From assembly GCF_900102185.1 (NCBI RefSeq), contig NZ_LT629690.1, positions 3,038,001-3,102,000 on the forward strand: a stretch of 64,000 nucleotides of DNA, given 5' to 3'. This document shows, piece by piece, positions 63,455 through 64,000 of this stretch. The translations under genes and the position numbers were made by a program. The notes under the pieces were generated by a model. It saw only the letters and a list, made by a program, of their open reading frames with translations. It searched no databases and was not told the origin of the DNA. Numbering within the stretch: position 1 is the stretch's first letter; each line of letters starts with the position of its first letter. The DNA comes from Terriglobus roseus (lineage in GTDB: Bacteria > Acidobacteriota > Terriglobia > Terriglobales > Acidobacteriaceae).

Positions 63455-64000
63455 GTGCGTCCACAGGATGGCCACCTGACGGAGACTCCTCGGGAGCGGG
63501 CTGTGCTGGTGGCCGTGGAGATTACCGGCGACCGGCGGAAGCTGAGTAGCACCGCCATGCTGGCCCGACAGGCAGCAAGTCTCCACGACGGCGAGGAGGA
63601 CTCTCCTTTGGAGTCCGTTGCGGAGATGGACTTCGACGCCGCTCTGGCGGAGTTCCAGGAGCTGGCGGCTTCGGCTGGGGCGGAGATTGCCGCCACCGTG
63701 ATCCAACGGCGCGGCAAGCCTGATCCGGCTACGCTGATTGGGCCGGGTAAGGTGGAGGAGCTGGAGGCCGTAGTGGCCAGTTCCGGCGCCAACCTGGTGC
63801 TGTTCGACCATGACCTGACACCATCCCAGCTCCGTAACCTGGATCGCGCGCTTCCCTGCCGCGTGATCGACCGGACACAGCTCATCCTGGATATCTTCGC
63901 CCGCCATGCGCGCACCCGCGAGGGTCATCTGCAGGTGGAGTTGGCGCAGTTGGAGTACCAGTTGCCGCGGTTGGCGGGACGTGGCAAGGCCATGAGCCAG
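63455..64000 (+). CDS. hflX: GTPase HflX (3' end outside window)
   Basis: At least 182 residues to the window edge. The HflX N-terminal domain is seen: [81 protein letters not shown]-type segment and [14 protein letters not shown]. The ribosome-splitting GTPase domain would follow. The start is unclear: GTG 63455 matches the family start, but homologous-looking sequence extends to CTG 63383. hfq ends 19 bases before that CTG. Confidence 0.85.
   Translation, partial: MRPQDGHLTETPRERAVLVAVEITGDRRKLSSTAMLARQAASLHDGEEDSPLESVAEMDFDAALAEFQELAASAGAEIAATVIQRRGKPDPATLIGPGKVEELEAVVASSGANLVLFDHDLTPSQLRNLDRALPCRVIDRTQLILDIFARHARTREGHLQVELAQLEYQLPRLAGRGKAMSQ

Overview
The window reads as chromosome from an acidobacterium, most likely class Terriglobia (Terriglobus/Granulicella/Edaphobacter-like). 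This is an inference from gene content: a very large Oar-type TonB receptor with an N-terminal carboxypeptidase-regulatory-like domain beside a DUF5666 protein, frequent GTG/TTG starts, a Gram-negative Kdo pathway, moderately high GC, and dense short operons. No phage, insertion sequence, CRISPR, rRNA or tRNA gene was found; the window looks like stable core chromosome with some lineage-specific genes.

Layout. 1-6.4 kb: a truncated DUF4230 protein, a membrane diguanylate cyclase converging on an MFS exporter, an OmpA-like envelope protein and a GntR regulator. 6.5-12.9 kb: a giant DUF2339 membrane protein coupled to an M48 protease, a membrane-anchored protein, a DnaC-type ATPase and a secreted cysteine-containing protein. 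13-17.9 kb: rpmE, dusB, an LprI-like protein, YceI and SelO. 17.9-25.1 kb: a tight six-gene minus-strand operon nadC-birA-coaX-(unknown)-rlmD-comEC. 25.2-33.4 kb: a small membrane protein, guaD-hom, an aldehyde-dehydrogenase homologue that has lost its catalytic residues, and a DUF5666/TonB-receptor pair sharing Gly/Pro-rich tracts.

33.5-47.6 kb is the metabolic centrepiece: two divergent operons for alpha-glucan and trehalose. On the minus strand GH15-treY-treZ convert malto-oligosaccharides to trehalose or glucose; on the plus strand glgE, a trehalose synthase-maltokinase fusion, a degenerate glycosyltransferase-like protein and a MscS-type membrane protein follow. TreYZ can make trehalose from glucan, TreS turns it into maltose, the maltokinase domain makes maltose-1-phosphate, and GlgE returns it to glucan, so the block encodes a closed glucan-trehalose cycle.

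47.6-64 kb: an old yellow enzyme, a LOG-family hydrolase, two paralogous small secreted proteins with a conserved leader, RNase T2, a PcrA/UvrD helicase with an unusual Phe/Asp-rich repeat insert, a 50-residue basic protein, a secreted GH130-like enzyme, an APC permease whose only start that keeps TM1 appears to be CTG, an acyltransferase, an adenosine-deaminase family enzyme, a degT-kdsA-kdsD operon, and hfq followed by truncated hflX.

The observations most worth a second look are the catalytically dead ALDH homologue, the degenerate glycosyltransferase inside the glgE operon, the repeat insert in the helicase, the paralogous secreted pair with its shared 5' leader, and the CTG start of the permease. 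Several gene starts given here are internal to the longest reading frame and were chosen from ribosome binding sites and family alignments recalled from memory.
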